Source: Larix kaempferi (taxonomy: Eukaryota > Streptophyta > Pinopsida > Pinales > Pinaceae). From it: a DNA stretch of 64,000 bases. Of the stretch, positions 12,201 to 22,668 are shown piece after piece. The stretch lies in NCBI GenBank assembly GCA_027924585.1, contig BSBM01000877.1, positions 8,420,001 to 8,484,000 of the forward strand, written 5' to 3'. A program made the translations under genes and the position numbers. The notes below the pieces were generated by a model, which saw only the letters and a list, made by a program, of their open reading frames with translations, did not search any database and was not told where the DNA came from. How positions within the stretch are numbered: the first letter of the stretch is position 1; every line of letters starts with the position of its first letter.

Positions 12201-12400
12201 ATTGGGATAGTAGAAATAGTCTTTCATTTACAAATAATAAAATAATAAAAAATTTAAAGGAAAAAGAGATAAAATCTATCAAAACTGAAAATCAAACTAT
12301 TATGGCAATTGGGTCCTTAATAAGTCGGAGGCACCATCCCAGACGTGATCGGGTCTAACTTGGGACCTACGATCAGGTGTTTTCCCTTATTGTTATCAAT
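9236..12400. other. Intergenic, nothing recognised
   Basis: AT-rich sequence. Open frames are under about 95 codons and none carries a recognisable domain on either strand. Confidence 0.45.
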
Positions 12401-12429
12401 GTGGTTGTTCTAACCCATCAAGAGGACCT

Positions 12430-12535
12430 CAAGCTTAGTTTTTTCCAAGGTTGATGCTTAGCTTCTCCAAGTGGCATTGGATTGTGCCTAAAAAGCTAAG
12501 CTTTTGCAAGTGGCATTGGATTGTGCCTACAGGCC
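12430..12535. repeat. Imperfect tandem duplication (about 45 bp)
   Basis: AAGTGGCATTGGATTGTGCC occurs twice in succession with flanking AGCTAAGC and TTAGCTT phrases. It is non-coding. Confidence 0.6.
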
Positions 12536-12783
12536 TAGCAAGTTGATTGAATTGTTATTTTGACCAATTTAATATTGTTTGCGATCTTGGTATATTAGGT
12601 TTTGTGCTAGTGGATGGTAGGAATGGTTAGATGGGGATAAGGACATTAGCATTGATGGCAAATAGTGAAATTTTTCAAAAATGGGAATTCATGATAGCAT
12701 TTAAAGAGAGTAAAAACTTATTAATAAGCATCTCAATTCACCTAGTTTTAGGGAAAATAGAGACCAACTGAACTCTACTAGGG

Positions 12784-12892
12784 CATTTTATATTGTGCAC
12801 AAGATGGGATTTAATAGAAGAAAGTGCATTAAGAAGGCCATTTTATATTGTGCACAAGATGGGATTTAATAGAAGAAAGTGGATTAAGAAGG
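12784..12892. repeat. 55-bp tandem duplication
   Basis: The unit starting CATTTTATATTGTGCACAAG occurs at 12784 and 12839 with essentially one substitution, so it is recent. The unit contains the palindrome GTGCAC. Confidence 0.9.
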
Positions 12893-13080
12893 TTTATATT
12901 GAGGCTTACAATGTAAGGAAATACAACATTTTCTCTATATTTAAATGCAATATATGCAATGTGCATAATTTCTTGATATTAATGTGAATGATGAAAGAAA
13001 TTAAGTATTTTTCATGCTTGTGCACATTTGTGGTTGTGAGTGACAATTTGGGATCTTTTCGTTTTTAGTATTTTTTCCTT

Positions 13081-13183
13081 CCTAAATGTATGTGAAATGT
13101 ATCAAGTGAATAATTCAAGAATTCACCCACTCCTAAATGTATGTGAAATGTATCAAGTGAATAATTCAAGAATTCACTCACTC
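13081..13183. repeat. 51-bp tandem duplication
   Basis: The unit starting CCTAAATGTATGTGAAATGT occurs at 13081 and 13132 with a single difference seen (CACCC against CACTC). Confidence 0.9.
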
Positions 13184-13619
13184 TAAAAGCCTCCTTAGTG
13201 TGAAATTTTTGCCATATTAATTATAGAAATGAAATAATACAAAATCTTCCCCTATGTTCAAATATGACTTGAAACTCTTAAAGATTTATAAGAAAGTCAA
13301 ACTCTTCCTTGCTAACCGATGGCTTGATGCTTGTTTGCTTGTTTATTGTGTAGATAGGTGATTACTCTATGAATAGTACCCTTAGTACCCTTTCTATGAG
13401 CATTAATTATTTCATCTATTAACTATTAACTTGTATGCTATCATATATCTATTTAAAAGAATGATGATATAATTAGCAATTTGTAGTGAAATGCTATTTC
13501 AAATGTTATTCAATATTAAACAATTCGAAAAATTCATTATTATGAATATAAAGGATAATTTAAGATGATTGTTTTGTATATAAAGTTAATCATTTGTATC
13601 ATTCTTATTATGTTTTATT

Positions 13620-13830
13620 CATGATACTTTATTTCTTATTTTGTAATTTTATTTTTTTATTTTTTATTATTATTAAATTTTTGTAATTAAAAAAAAAAAA
13701 TTCTATTATTATTAAATATATGATTTATTTCTTATTTTTTATTTTATTTTTTTATTTTTTATTATTATTGAATTTTTGTAATTTAAAAAAAAAAATTATA
13801 TTATTATTAAATATATGATTTTATTTATAT
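13620..13830. repeat. Low-complexity AT tract with internal duplication
   Basis: Two similar blocks of T-rich sequence followed by TTTTTGTAATT, an A-run and TATTATTATTAAATATATG are arranged in tandem with a period near 105 bp. Confidence 0.7.
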
Positions 13831-13983
13831 TAATAATAGGCATTTCTTTATTTAACATTTTAATATAATTTTTTCCTACTGAATATATAGATTTATCCAT
13901 CTAAATAAACTCATGAAAGATTGTCAGCACCAAAACTTAACAAGTGCCACTGTAGGTGGCGATGTCCCTGCCGTAGGGTATTT

Positions 13984-14143
13984 TGGTTAAATTGTTGTAT
14001 GTTTAATTTTGGTGTTTCTTTGTCTTCGTCCTTGGTTCTATATATATATAGGTTAAATTGTTAATTAAAATTGAAATATTGGTTAAATTGTTGTATGTTT
14101 AATTTTGGTGTTCCTTTGTCCTTAGTCCTTGGTTATATATATA
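13984..14143. repeat. Direct duplication around TA microsatellites
   Basis: GGTTAAATTGTTGTATGTTT and the following TAATTTTGGTGTT occur at 13985 and 14080. Each copy ends in a short (TA)n run. Confidence 0.75.
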
Positions 14144-15640
14144 TGTTCCAAAAGGAAATATGCTACTGCATCTGCATCTCAGGTTGGGAAGCAATCATGC
14201 TTACTCAGTAGTTCTTTTGAGAGCTTGATAGATTCTCTAGATAAGTTTCCAAGTCCAACAAGTACAGCAGAAGGAAGCAGCCTGTAAAAGCAGGCGATAG
14301 CGCCATTGGCTGTCATTCATCCGGTTACTACCACACCAACTTACTCCCGCATCTGTTGGCAGCCATACAGACCCAGTCAGACAGTGGGAACAGAGCAAGC
14401 AGTATGTGACTGAGACTAAGCCATAGCTCATTTTTACCAGTAAGTACGTTCCACAGGAGTCTTAGACCAAAGCTTTCAAATTACACTTTACTATGTTATA
14501 TCCAGAATCATGTAAAGGTGTTAGTTTCACATATATCAATGTGAAAGTGATTCGTGGAGGCAAAATCGACCCACGCATATATCCAATAAACCATAGCATT
14601 TGGCATAAATAAAAGATTTATGACTAAGCTTGGGCATTGGATGTCCTGTCGCTCACGTTGTTGATTTTTTGTATGGAAGTAATGTATCCATTGTGTCGTG
14701 TCTTTGCGCATGGAAGTTGGTGGACGAAGACCCTGGTCATTTAGTAGCAAATGTAGTTGCAGAGACTCCATTCCTAATTACCTCCGTCCAAATTCCAAAA
14801 CTTTCGGCAATGTGAATGACAGTCTACCAGGAATGGAACAAAGGAACAAGGATTATGAGCTAAAACTCGTAAAGAGTGCATTTAGTAATTTCAAATACAA
14901 CCCAGAAAGTGTCGAGTCGACTGCTAAAAAATGCTAACATGTCGATTTAACCCCACCGGGCTGAATAAATTAGTAAGTCAAAATATTGGTCACGTTGAAG
15001 GGAATTTGTTGATATGTGTCTAATTAACAACCATTGAATATGCATAACCATGCACTTACACCGATTTGACCTGAGCAATAAAGTACTTAAGTTACAAAAG
15101 GGGGCTATGAATTTAGCCGTAACAATTCGATACATTGGTAGATACAATAGCCATTTTACAGACATAATTCTAGGACATTAGTTTACACATAAAAAATTCA
15201 AAAACTTTGGGTAGTTTTGAAAGCCATGTAAGGCATATATGATACCTTAAGACGCATTTAATCAACAAATATATTAATGCTCATAAGCAGATTTATACAT
15301 TGACGGCGAGTTAAAATGCACATATCGTTCCAAGACACTCTAGAGTCTAAACAACGTTTTATGCATACGAGGAGATAGCATTCCAAGACACTTACAGTAA
15401 CTCATACTAGGAAATATAAACGGACTTCTTTTGCATTCCCCACCAAGGCATAAAGTTAACAACATCCCATGGACTCAAGCAAGTGTCAACTTCTTTTGCC
15501 ACTTGCAAACAAGATTTGGCATTTGAATTATAACGCAGCCAGATGTATTCAATTGGCGAGAGGAATGTTAGTGCACAACTTCCAGGAACAAAAATTGTAC
15601 CCACGCATGGCCCCACGAACTAGAGAAGTTACCATGGGCA
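14144..15640. other. Intergenic; one possible coding scrap at 14165-14288
   Basis: The plus strand around 14170-14288 reads SFESLIDSLDKFPSPTSTAE with coding-like composition, but I do not recognise the protein and the frame closes at once. The rest shows nothing supportable. Confidence 0.3.
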
Positions 15641-15747
15641 GATGCCAGGGATAGTAGGAGTCGATTAGCAAGCACTGTACCTCTGCCAGGGATAGTAGGA
15701 TGCCAGGGATAGTAGGAGTCGATTAGCAAGCACTTTGCTGACCTCTA
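15641..15747. repeat. Short tandem array of GCCAGGGATAGTAGGA units
   Basis: TGCCAGGGATAGTAGGA occurs at 15643, 15684 and 15701. The first and third copies carry the same extension (GTCGATTAGCAAGCACT), and the middle copy lacks it, which indicates unequal exchange or slippage. Confidence 0.85.
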
Positions 15748-18700
15748 ATACCCCTACAAATTTAATGTACCTGGTCCGCAATCTGCTAATTAGCCCTGGT
15801 CGAATCAACGACATGAATTCATAGCGGTGTTCATTTTCCCATACTCCCATCGAGTTGTGCCTTTGTGTGTTGAATATTCTCTGGATTGTCTGCCTTCTTA
15901 CTGCTGGTAGACAGGCTTCTAGATTGGCATTTTTCGTTCTAAGCTCCCTGGTTTCATTCCCTTTGTCGGCTGCTACTGAGCATGTTTTCTGAAACTCACT
16001 GCCTATCCTCTTGTGTTGGATTGCATTGGGGTATTGTCCATTTGTTGAACATAATACCCAGGGTGCATGCGTTCTTAAACGTGTCGGTGGCGGCTACCGT
16101 GCATTGGATGGTGACAGTGGTTTTTATCGCTAGGTTGCAATTGTATCATTTACACCTTTGTTTCCTAGGGCTGTGATCTCAACTTTTGCAAGGACGCAAT
16201 AGCATTTTGCATGACCAATTTGAAAGAACCAAAACATTCAATGAGCATCCATAGGGCTGGACAAATGTAATATGACAGCTGCATACAATCCTCCACTGGT
16301 TTGCATACAACCAATGAAATATGACAACGGCATACAAGCAACTGATCGACATATACAATTAACTAATTAGGAACGAGCAGTACAGGTAACTGATAAAGAG
16401 CGAGCAGTATAGGCCTGGAACGAGCAGTACGAGTTTGGTTTCTCTCGACAACGGCATACAATCAACTGATAAAAAATGAGCATATTTTATTTATTTACAT
16501 GGATGAAGCTATAACGTATAGGTAGTTTACTATGTCCCAGTACCACCCAAATGCCACTCACAGATAATGAACATGCAAGAAGGCAAGCATATATACTGGC
16601 TTTTATATTTTTTAAGGTAATCGCCAGATCCTGAATTTTAAAGTTGCCCTTTCCTCTTTTCATTGCATTTTTTGAGTTTTCAGTGGAAGTTTTTTTATTA
16701 ATGATGAAAGGGAGGGCAGCGTCCCTATTACTGTGAGATTCTTGTGATTCATAGTCTGATGCTAATGTTCATTATTAAGATTCTTAATTTAATGAAAGGG
16801 AGGAAGGATTGATTGTCCCGCGAGTCATTACTAGCAGAAATGGAGGATTACATTAAAATTGGCAATGAAGAAAAATGCAGTGGAGAAATATCGGAGGATA
16901 AATATCAAAGACCGCTAAAGAGGATCATGAAGAAGTTTCTACCCTTTTCATTTAAGTGAATTATTGACTAATTTCTAGCCCTTCATTTGCATTACAATTT
17001 TAGTCGTGTCAGTTAAAATTATAATATAGTTAGATAAAGCGATAACAACTCATGTGATAAAATACAATCAGCTGATAATTTTAGTCGTTGCAATTAAAAT
17101 TACAATATATTTACATAAAGCGATAGCATATATAAATATAATTAACAGGTCAAGATCCATTTGTTTGAAATAGCTCATGATACATACATCAGTTTATATA
17201 CGTGGAATGTCAAAAACATCGAGGCTTTGACAACAACGTCTTGCTTAGTTTTATTAAATGACTTAATTCGATCTGCTGCCAGTCTCCCTGCATTAAAGAA
17301 TCTGCATGGCATGCAGGTGGCAAAAGGAAGACAGACAACAAGTTGTGAAGAACCTGGACAAGCAAGGCAAAGTCGGAAAAGTGGAGCACAGTTCTCCATG
17401 AATAATGAAACATGGAAGGAAAGTCAATAGAGTTGCAAGCATGAAGAGGAGAAACATGATGCCATTCACGCTAGGCAAAGGTAATGCACTAGGAAGGAAC
17501 GGTTCATTAGGCAACACAACTAACCCAGGGAGCCAGCGTCAGGAAAATACACAACAAAGTGATACAAAAATGTAGGTCAGCACGATCATTGGCGGTACAA
17601 GTTTAGGCTTTCCTCCGCATGAAAGTGCCCGATAGGACAACAATGTAAAAGGAAGGAGTAGATGCACAGTCACAACGTACTAGAGCAGGAGGGTACCTTC
17701 CGGGAATAACACAGGAAACAATGCATGGGCGGACATCATATGGAAGGTACGTTAGTTGGAGTACATGTAGGCATTGAAAACCTCACGAGGTGTAAATAGC
17801 TCTGTTGAGGTGTAAATAGCAGATAAAAATGCTCGATTATATGTGTTAATGTTTGAACTAAACAATTTCAATGCCATTACTTAGTTTTAGGGGAAGTTCA
17901 TAATAGGGTTTTCTGTGCAGTGCATTTCCTTGCAATACCCACATGGGTTTTCCCACCATAAATGCTTCATTCATGCTTTCAGATGACCGCTTATGATGTG
18001 TTACTTGTCATAATATAAAGTAGAATGTATCTATTAGGAACAGCAGGAACATATACATGAAAAAGATGTTCTCTTGGTCAGGACATAATGTAGCTATAAT
18101 TCACACAAAGTTTATCTTTCAATTATTTAGCTTAATTATATGGTAACTGCTTCTCTGATATCTAAACTTTGACTATGTACCTGGTAGGGAAAGGATTTAT
18201 TTTTATTTTGCCATGCACTGTTATTGTAAAACTACCACCGCCATTTTTGACTGGTGGGAACTTCAGTGCTTAACCAAATGTTGGTTACAGAGCACACAAA
18301 ACCCGAACTCTGTCGTCGTTCCAATGGTGACAGCATCCACCGAAAATATGTGTGTAAATTATTTTACAGTTAAAAAAAACGTGTAATATGTATGGTGTGC
18401 ATTTAAGCATGGATCATGTATCTGAAATTACATGATTTTATGATTTTACTGTAGTGAAAGCTTTAAATTCAGTCCTATATATTGCAACTTTGTGTGATAC
18501 AGTCAAGTACTTTTTTAGCCCAAGGGGCATCAATGCGCAACGGAAAATAAGTGCACAGCAGCACATCCTTGGTTTTGTGAATGATTTGGAATCCTTGCAC
18601 TGTGGTGATTAAAGCTGTGAAAACATGGGCTAGAAAGCGGTGAGACCAATGAAAATAGATTGACTCTGGAATAAGAAACAAGCCAAAGAGACTAGAGGAA

Positions 18701-19195
18701 CAAGACACAATAAGGAACAATAAATAGAAAGAAAGTCTAGCCATGAACAAGAGAAGAATTACTTTAAAAAATGGCCATTCACTTGCAAGCAGAACTGAAA
18801 ACGGTAAGCTTCAGATGATTATTGTAAATGCAAGTGCAAGAAAAAATGATGCCTTACCAAATTTTGTATCTAAAAATTGTCTGCAGGTCGACTGCTCCAC
18901 CGCAAACTACCCAAGAGAGAAGCTCCATCAAATCCATCAAATGTAGACTTGAGAATAAGAAACAAATGACGCAAAGAACAACACCGCCACCCGCATGCCA
19001 CCGCCATCCCTTACAGGTGTAGTAAATGTGGCTAGTCCTCGATAAGAGATACTATTAATGGTATCATTAATGACTTTTATTGTATACGTTATTTTAAATT
19101 GTATAGTTTGAAAGTTTGCCTATGTTAAAATTTAAAAATTTGCTTTATTAAGCAGGAGCCCGGCAATAACAGATGAAAGTTTCATCCAATAACAT
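15748..19195. other. Intergenic, nothing recognised
   Basis: Between 16260 and 16480, CGAGCAGTA and GACAACGGCATACAA phrases recur several times. Otherwise there are only short chance frames, the longest about 90 codons, none with a recognisable domain. Confidence 0.45.
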
Positions 19196-19203
19196 TCCAC
19201 TTA

Positions 19204-19275
19204 AATAATTAAATTATGAATTAATTATCACATAAATTCAATAATTAAATTATGAATTAATTATCACATAAATTC
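19204..19275. repeat. 36-bp perfect tandem duplication
   Basis: The unit starting AATAATTAAATTATGAATTA occurs at 19204 and 19240, identical as read. Confidence 0.9.
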
Positions 19276-19630
19276 AATAGCTATGTAAAAAGTTTATGAT
19301 ATATGCACAAATAAGTAAATTCAAAGATAAATAAGTAAAGTCAAAGATAAATTAATAGATAGTCAATGCTTATAGAAAACAATAGTTACCCTCGCCTTCG
19401 ACAGGGACTAATAAACTCATTTCATATATATTAAAGGATTTTATAACAAAACCATCCACATGTGGAATAGTCTCTATAAACAATAATACATTAATATCCC
19501 CCAGTATGATCTTTCTAACATAGATAGGAACTTAAGTGCCATACAGCTGTCCTCTTCATATTGAGGTTTTTTAAAAACACAGCGACCACTATTTCCAGTT
19601 TATCCATCAACTCTTTCGTGGAAAATTGCA

Positions 19631-19667
19631 TAGGGGAGAGGCTCCTATTGTTGTGTGGGAACCAGTA
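19631..19667. repeat. Left terminal inverted repeat with TA
   Basis: TA then GGGGAGAGGCTCC, followed by ATTGTTGTGTGGG. It matches the complement of 28569-28604, with the first 12 bases identical. Confidence 0.65.
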
Positions 19668-20149
19668 GTGGTCATGGTTCCCGTCACATCAACCACCCAA
19701 ATCTTGCACATGACAAAGCAGATTAAAAAACATTAAACAACTTATTTGTGCACATATATATATTATATTAAGTCCAAAATAGGAGTAAAAACTGATTGGG
19801 ACCCAGCTCACAGTATTCAGTCCATTTAATGCCAACATAAAAAACCATCCAGTCCAATTGAGAATCCACTCTGTCTTGTCATTAATTACAAATTAAACAT
19901 AAAAAAACCCTCTCAGCCTCAATCTACTAAGTACATCCTGGGCATCACATCAGCCCTCATGAACCACAACTGGAGAAGCAACAATCAAGCAGCAGGATCC
20001 AGTGTTCCATCACCCAGTACCACCTGCACACTGCAAGGGGAAAGGAGGGTCAACATCTGGTACAGAGTTATTCAACAACTCACACATGCAACCTCAATAA
20101 ATGCCCCAACCCACTGAAAAAATCAAATCACCCATTAAAATTCATGAAA

Positions 20150-20345
20150 TCCAAAGGAGCTGCCAACCTCTACGAATGCCCAAAAGCAAAAATGCATTAA
20201 ACTCTACAAATAAAAAAATCTTAAAAATCCATTAAACCATTAGATCAGCAAACAGAATTCCAACTGCTGTCCTCTACGAATGCCCTCATAGAATTCGAAC
20301 TGCCATCCTCTACGAATGCCATAAACTCTGCAAATAAAAAAATTC
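20150..20345. repeat. Diverged short repeats (CCTCTACGAATGCC)
   Basis: CTCTACGAATGCC occurs at about 20168, 20272 and 20308, with shared neighbours such as AACTCTACAAATAAAAAAAT. This is a small decayed direct repeat inside the inferred transposon. Confidence 0.65.
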
Positions 20346-20584
20346 ATTTCATCCATTAATCTGAACATCAAATCAAGCATTGCACTGAACCCAAGCAGCT
20401 GTCCAGCAGCAAAGAGCACATGGATCATGCAAACCCAAATCTCTAGCCATTGGATCGGTGCCAAATCAATCCCAGCCTCCCATTCCCAGAATTAACCCTT
20501 CAATCCATGTCATTTCCCCTATGCAATCTTTTTCAACATAAAAAACTATAAACCAACCTCTTTGCACACAATTGAACCCATTTG

Positions 20585-20765
20585 CATCCATTCAATTCAT
20601 CAACAGCCCAGCAGTGCGTACATGTATCAGCCAGGACTCAGCCAAGCAGTGCGTTTATCAGCCAAGCAGTGCATTTAACAAGCAGGACTCAACCATCCAT
20701 CAATAGCGCAAAGGTTGTGTGCACAGTGTCAGCCATACATCAACAACCCAGCAGTGTGTGCACTG
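20585..20765. repeat. CAGCCAAGCAGTGCG-type short repeats
   Basis: Variants of AGCCAAGCAGTGCGTTTATC and AACCCAGCAGTGTGTG recur four to five times, and GTGTCAGCCATACATCAACA echoes the first lines. The array is degenerate. Confidence 0.65.
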
Positions 20766-21202
20766 TGTGACAGGTATGTACAGTAACCTACTTGTTGAAA
20801 GGAACATGAAAACTATTTCAATTACTTTTAATATCCATAACAATATGAAAATTATTTACATAATCTCTATGCTTTTGTATAGTTCCATTGATATCCTGAC
20901 TTTCGAAGCAGTATAGTTTACATAATCTCAAAGCTTTTGTCAACAATAGTATCATGGCAATAAGTGCAATAAAACCAAAATAGACTATGGAAAGAGTGAA
21001 AGCATCAGAGCAATTGATGATCAAACTCTTATAATTAATAGTTCAGTGACATCTATGAATAGTTCAGTAGCTAAAAAATGAGATCACGGGCAGTATATTA
21101 AGAGACTCAAGCGAGCAGAGCAGGGGTGAGTTAACACTGGGAGAAGCTATATTCATATGAACATTTCAATACCAGCCAAGCAAACATTAAAATGGCCACA
21201 AT

Positions 21203-22211
21203 CAACATACAGACATGATAGCAGTGTGATAGTAGTGTTACTTGCTTCTCTTGAACAAGTCCACATTTTCTCAATTTTCAAACCTGATATTTCACTTAAG
21301 AAGCAGAAATATAATACTAATCAGATCTATACAGGGGTTTAACAACAACTCAACTACAGGGAAATATTCAGTAGCAGCAATGGCAACCCTACTAACAGTA
21401 GTAATAGTAACAATAAAATCACCAATTGAAAACCAGTTTGTAACCCCAGCCAACAACATACAGACATGATAGCAGTGTGATAGTAGTGTTACTCGCTTCT
21501 CTTTAACAAGTCCACATTTCATAATTTTCAAACCTGATATTTCACTTAAGAAGCAGAAATATAATACTAATCAGATCTATACAGGGGTTTAACAACAACT
21601 CAACTACAGGGAAATATTCAGTAGCAGCAATGGCAACCCTACTAACAATAGTAATAGTAACAATAAAATCACCAATTGAAAACCAGTTTGTAACCCCAGC
21701 CAACAACATACAGACATGATAGCAGTGTGATAGTAGTGTTACTCGCTTCTCTTTAACAAGTCCACATTTTCTCAATTTTCAAACCTGATATTTCACTTAA
21801 GAAGCAGAAATATAATACTAATCAGATCTATACAGGGGTTTAACAACAACTCAACTACAGGGAAATATTCAGTAGCAGCAATGGCAACCCTACTAACAGT
21901 AGTAATAGTAACAATAAAATCACCAATTGAAAACCAGTTTGTAACCCCAGCCAACAACATACAGACATGATAGCAGTGTGATAGTAGTGTTACTCGCTTC
22001 TCTTTAACAAGTCCACATTTTCTCAATTTTCAAACCTGATATTTCACTTAAGAAGCAGAAATATAATACTAATCAAATCTATACAGGGGTTTAACAACAA
22101 CTCAACTACAGGGAAATATTCAGTAGCAGCAATGGCAACCCTTCTAACAGTAGTAATAGTAACAATAAAATCACCAATTGAAAACCAGTTTGTAACCCCA
22201 GCCAACAACAC
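21203..22211. repeat. Tandem array, about 4 copies of a 250-251 bp unit
   Basis: The landmark CTTAAGAAGCAGAAATATAA occurs at 21295, 21545, 21796 and 22047, giving periods of 250, 251 and 251 bp. Copies differ at only a few positions (for example ACAGTAG against ACAATAG), so the array is young or homogenised. It lies 0.5 kb upstream of the transposase. Its phase gives matching minus-strand frames in every copy, which I do not take as genes. Confidence 0.95.
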
Positions 22212-22668
22212 ATAACTAACATCCAACAGCATTACTATTCGTAACCCAGCCAACGTCCAACCCCTAGCCCTTTCCTCCTTTGAATTATTATAGAGATATT
22301 GGAAAGAAGAGAGTCCTAAACAACTTACCTTAGTTCTAGTATTTTGGGAGGACACATGTAGCTAAATCTTAGGAGATGCTGGCTCAAATCTAGAGAATAG
22401 TTTCCTCCTCCATTGTTAAGCAATTGACAAAGTGAAAATTATTAAAACCACGAAAACTCCATACCAGACTCAACCATTGCGTTACTCAATATTCCATCTT
22501 TGTTCTCATTTGATCAATCACATTTCTCCAATCTTTCAAAGCATGCTTCCCTAAAAAAATGGAATCCCCAGATAAGTGCAAGAATTTCATTCAGCATTGA
22601 AATCTTAAACATGAGCAATTTTGTGGATTTGTTTGTAATTCCATTGCATAAGGATCTATAATACTCAC
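22212..22668. other. Leader region upstream of the transposase
   Basis: No coding similarity. It likely holds the transposase promoter and 5' leader. A splice-acceptor-like TTGCAG ends at 22692, just inside the longest open frame, suggesting a 5' intron whose first exon I could not find. Confidence 0.35.

Noticed and set aside
21292-22355. Series of near-identical minus-strand frames of about 77 codons
   Set aside because: They are the same stretch of the 251-bp tandem unit read repeatedly. They are repeat copies, not a gene family.
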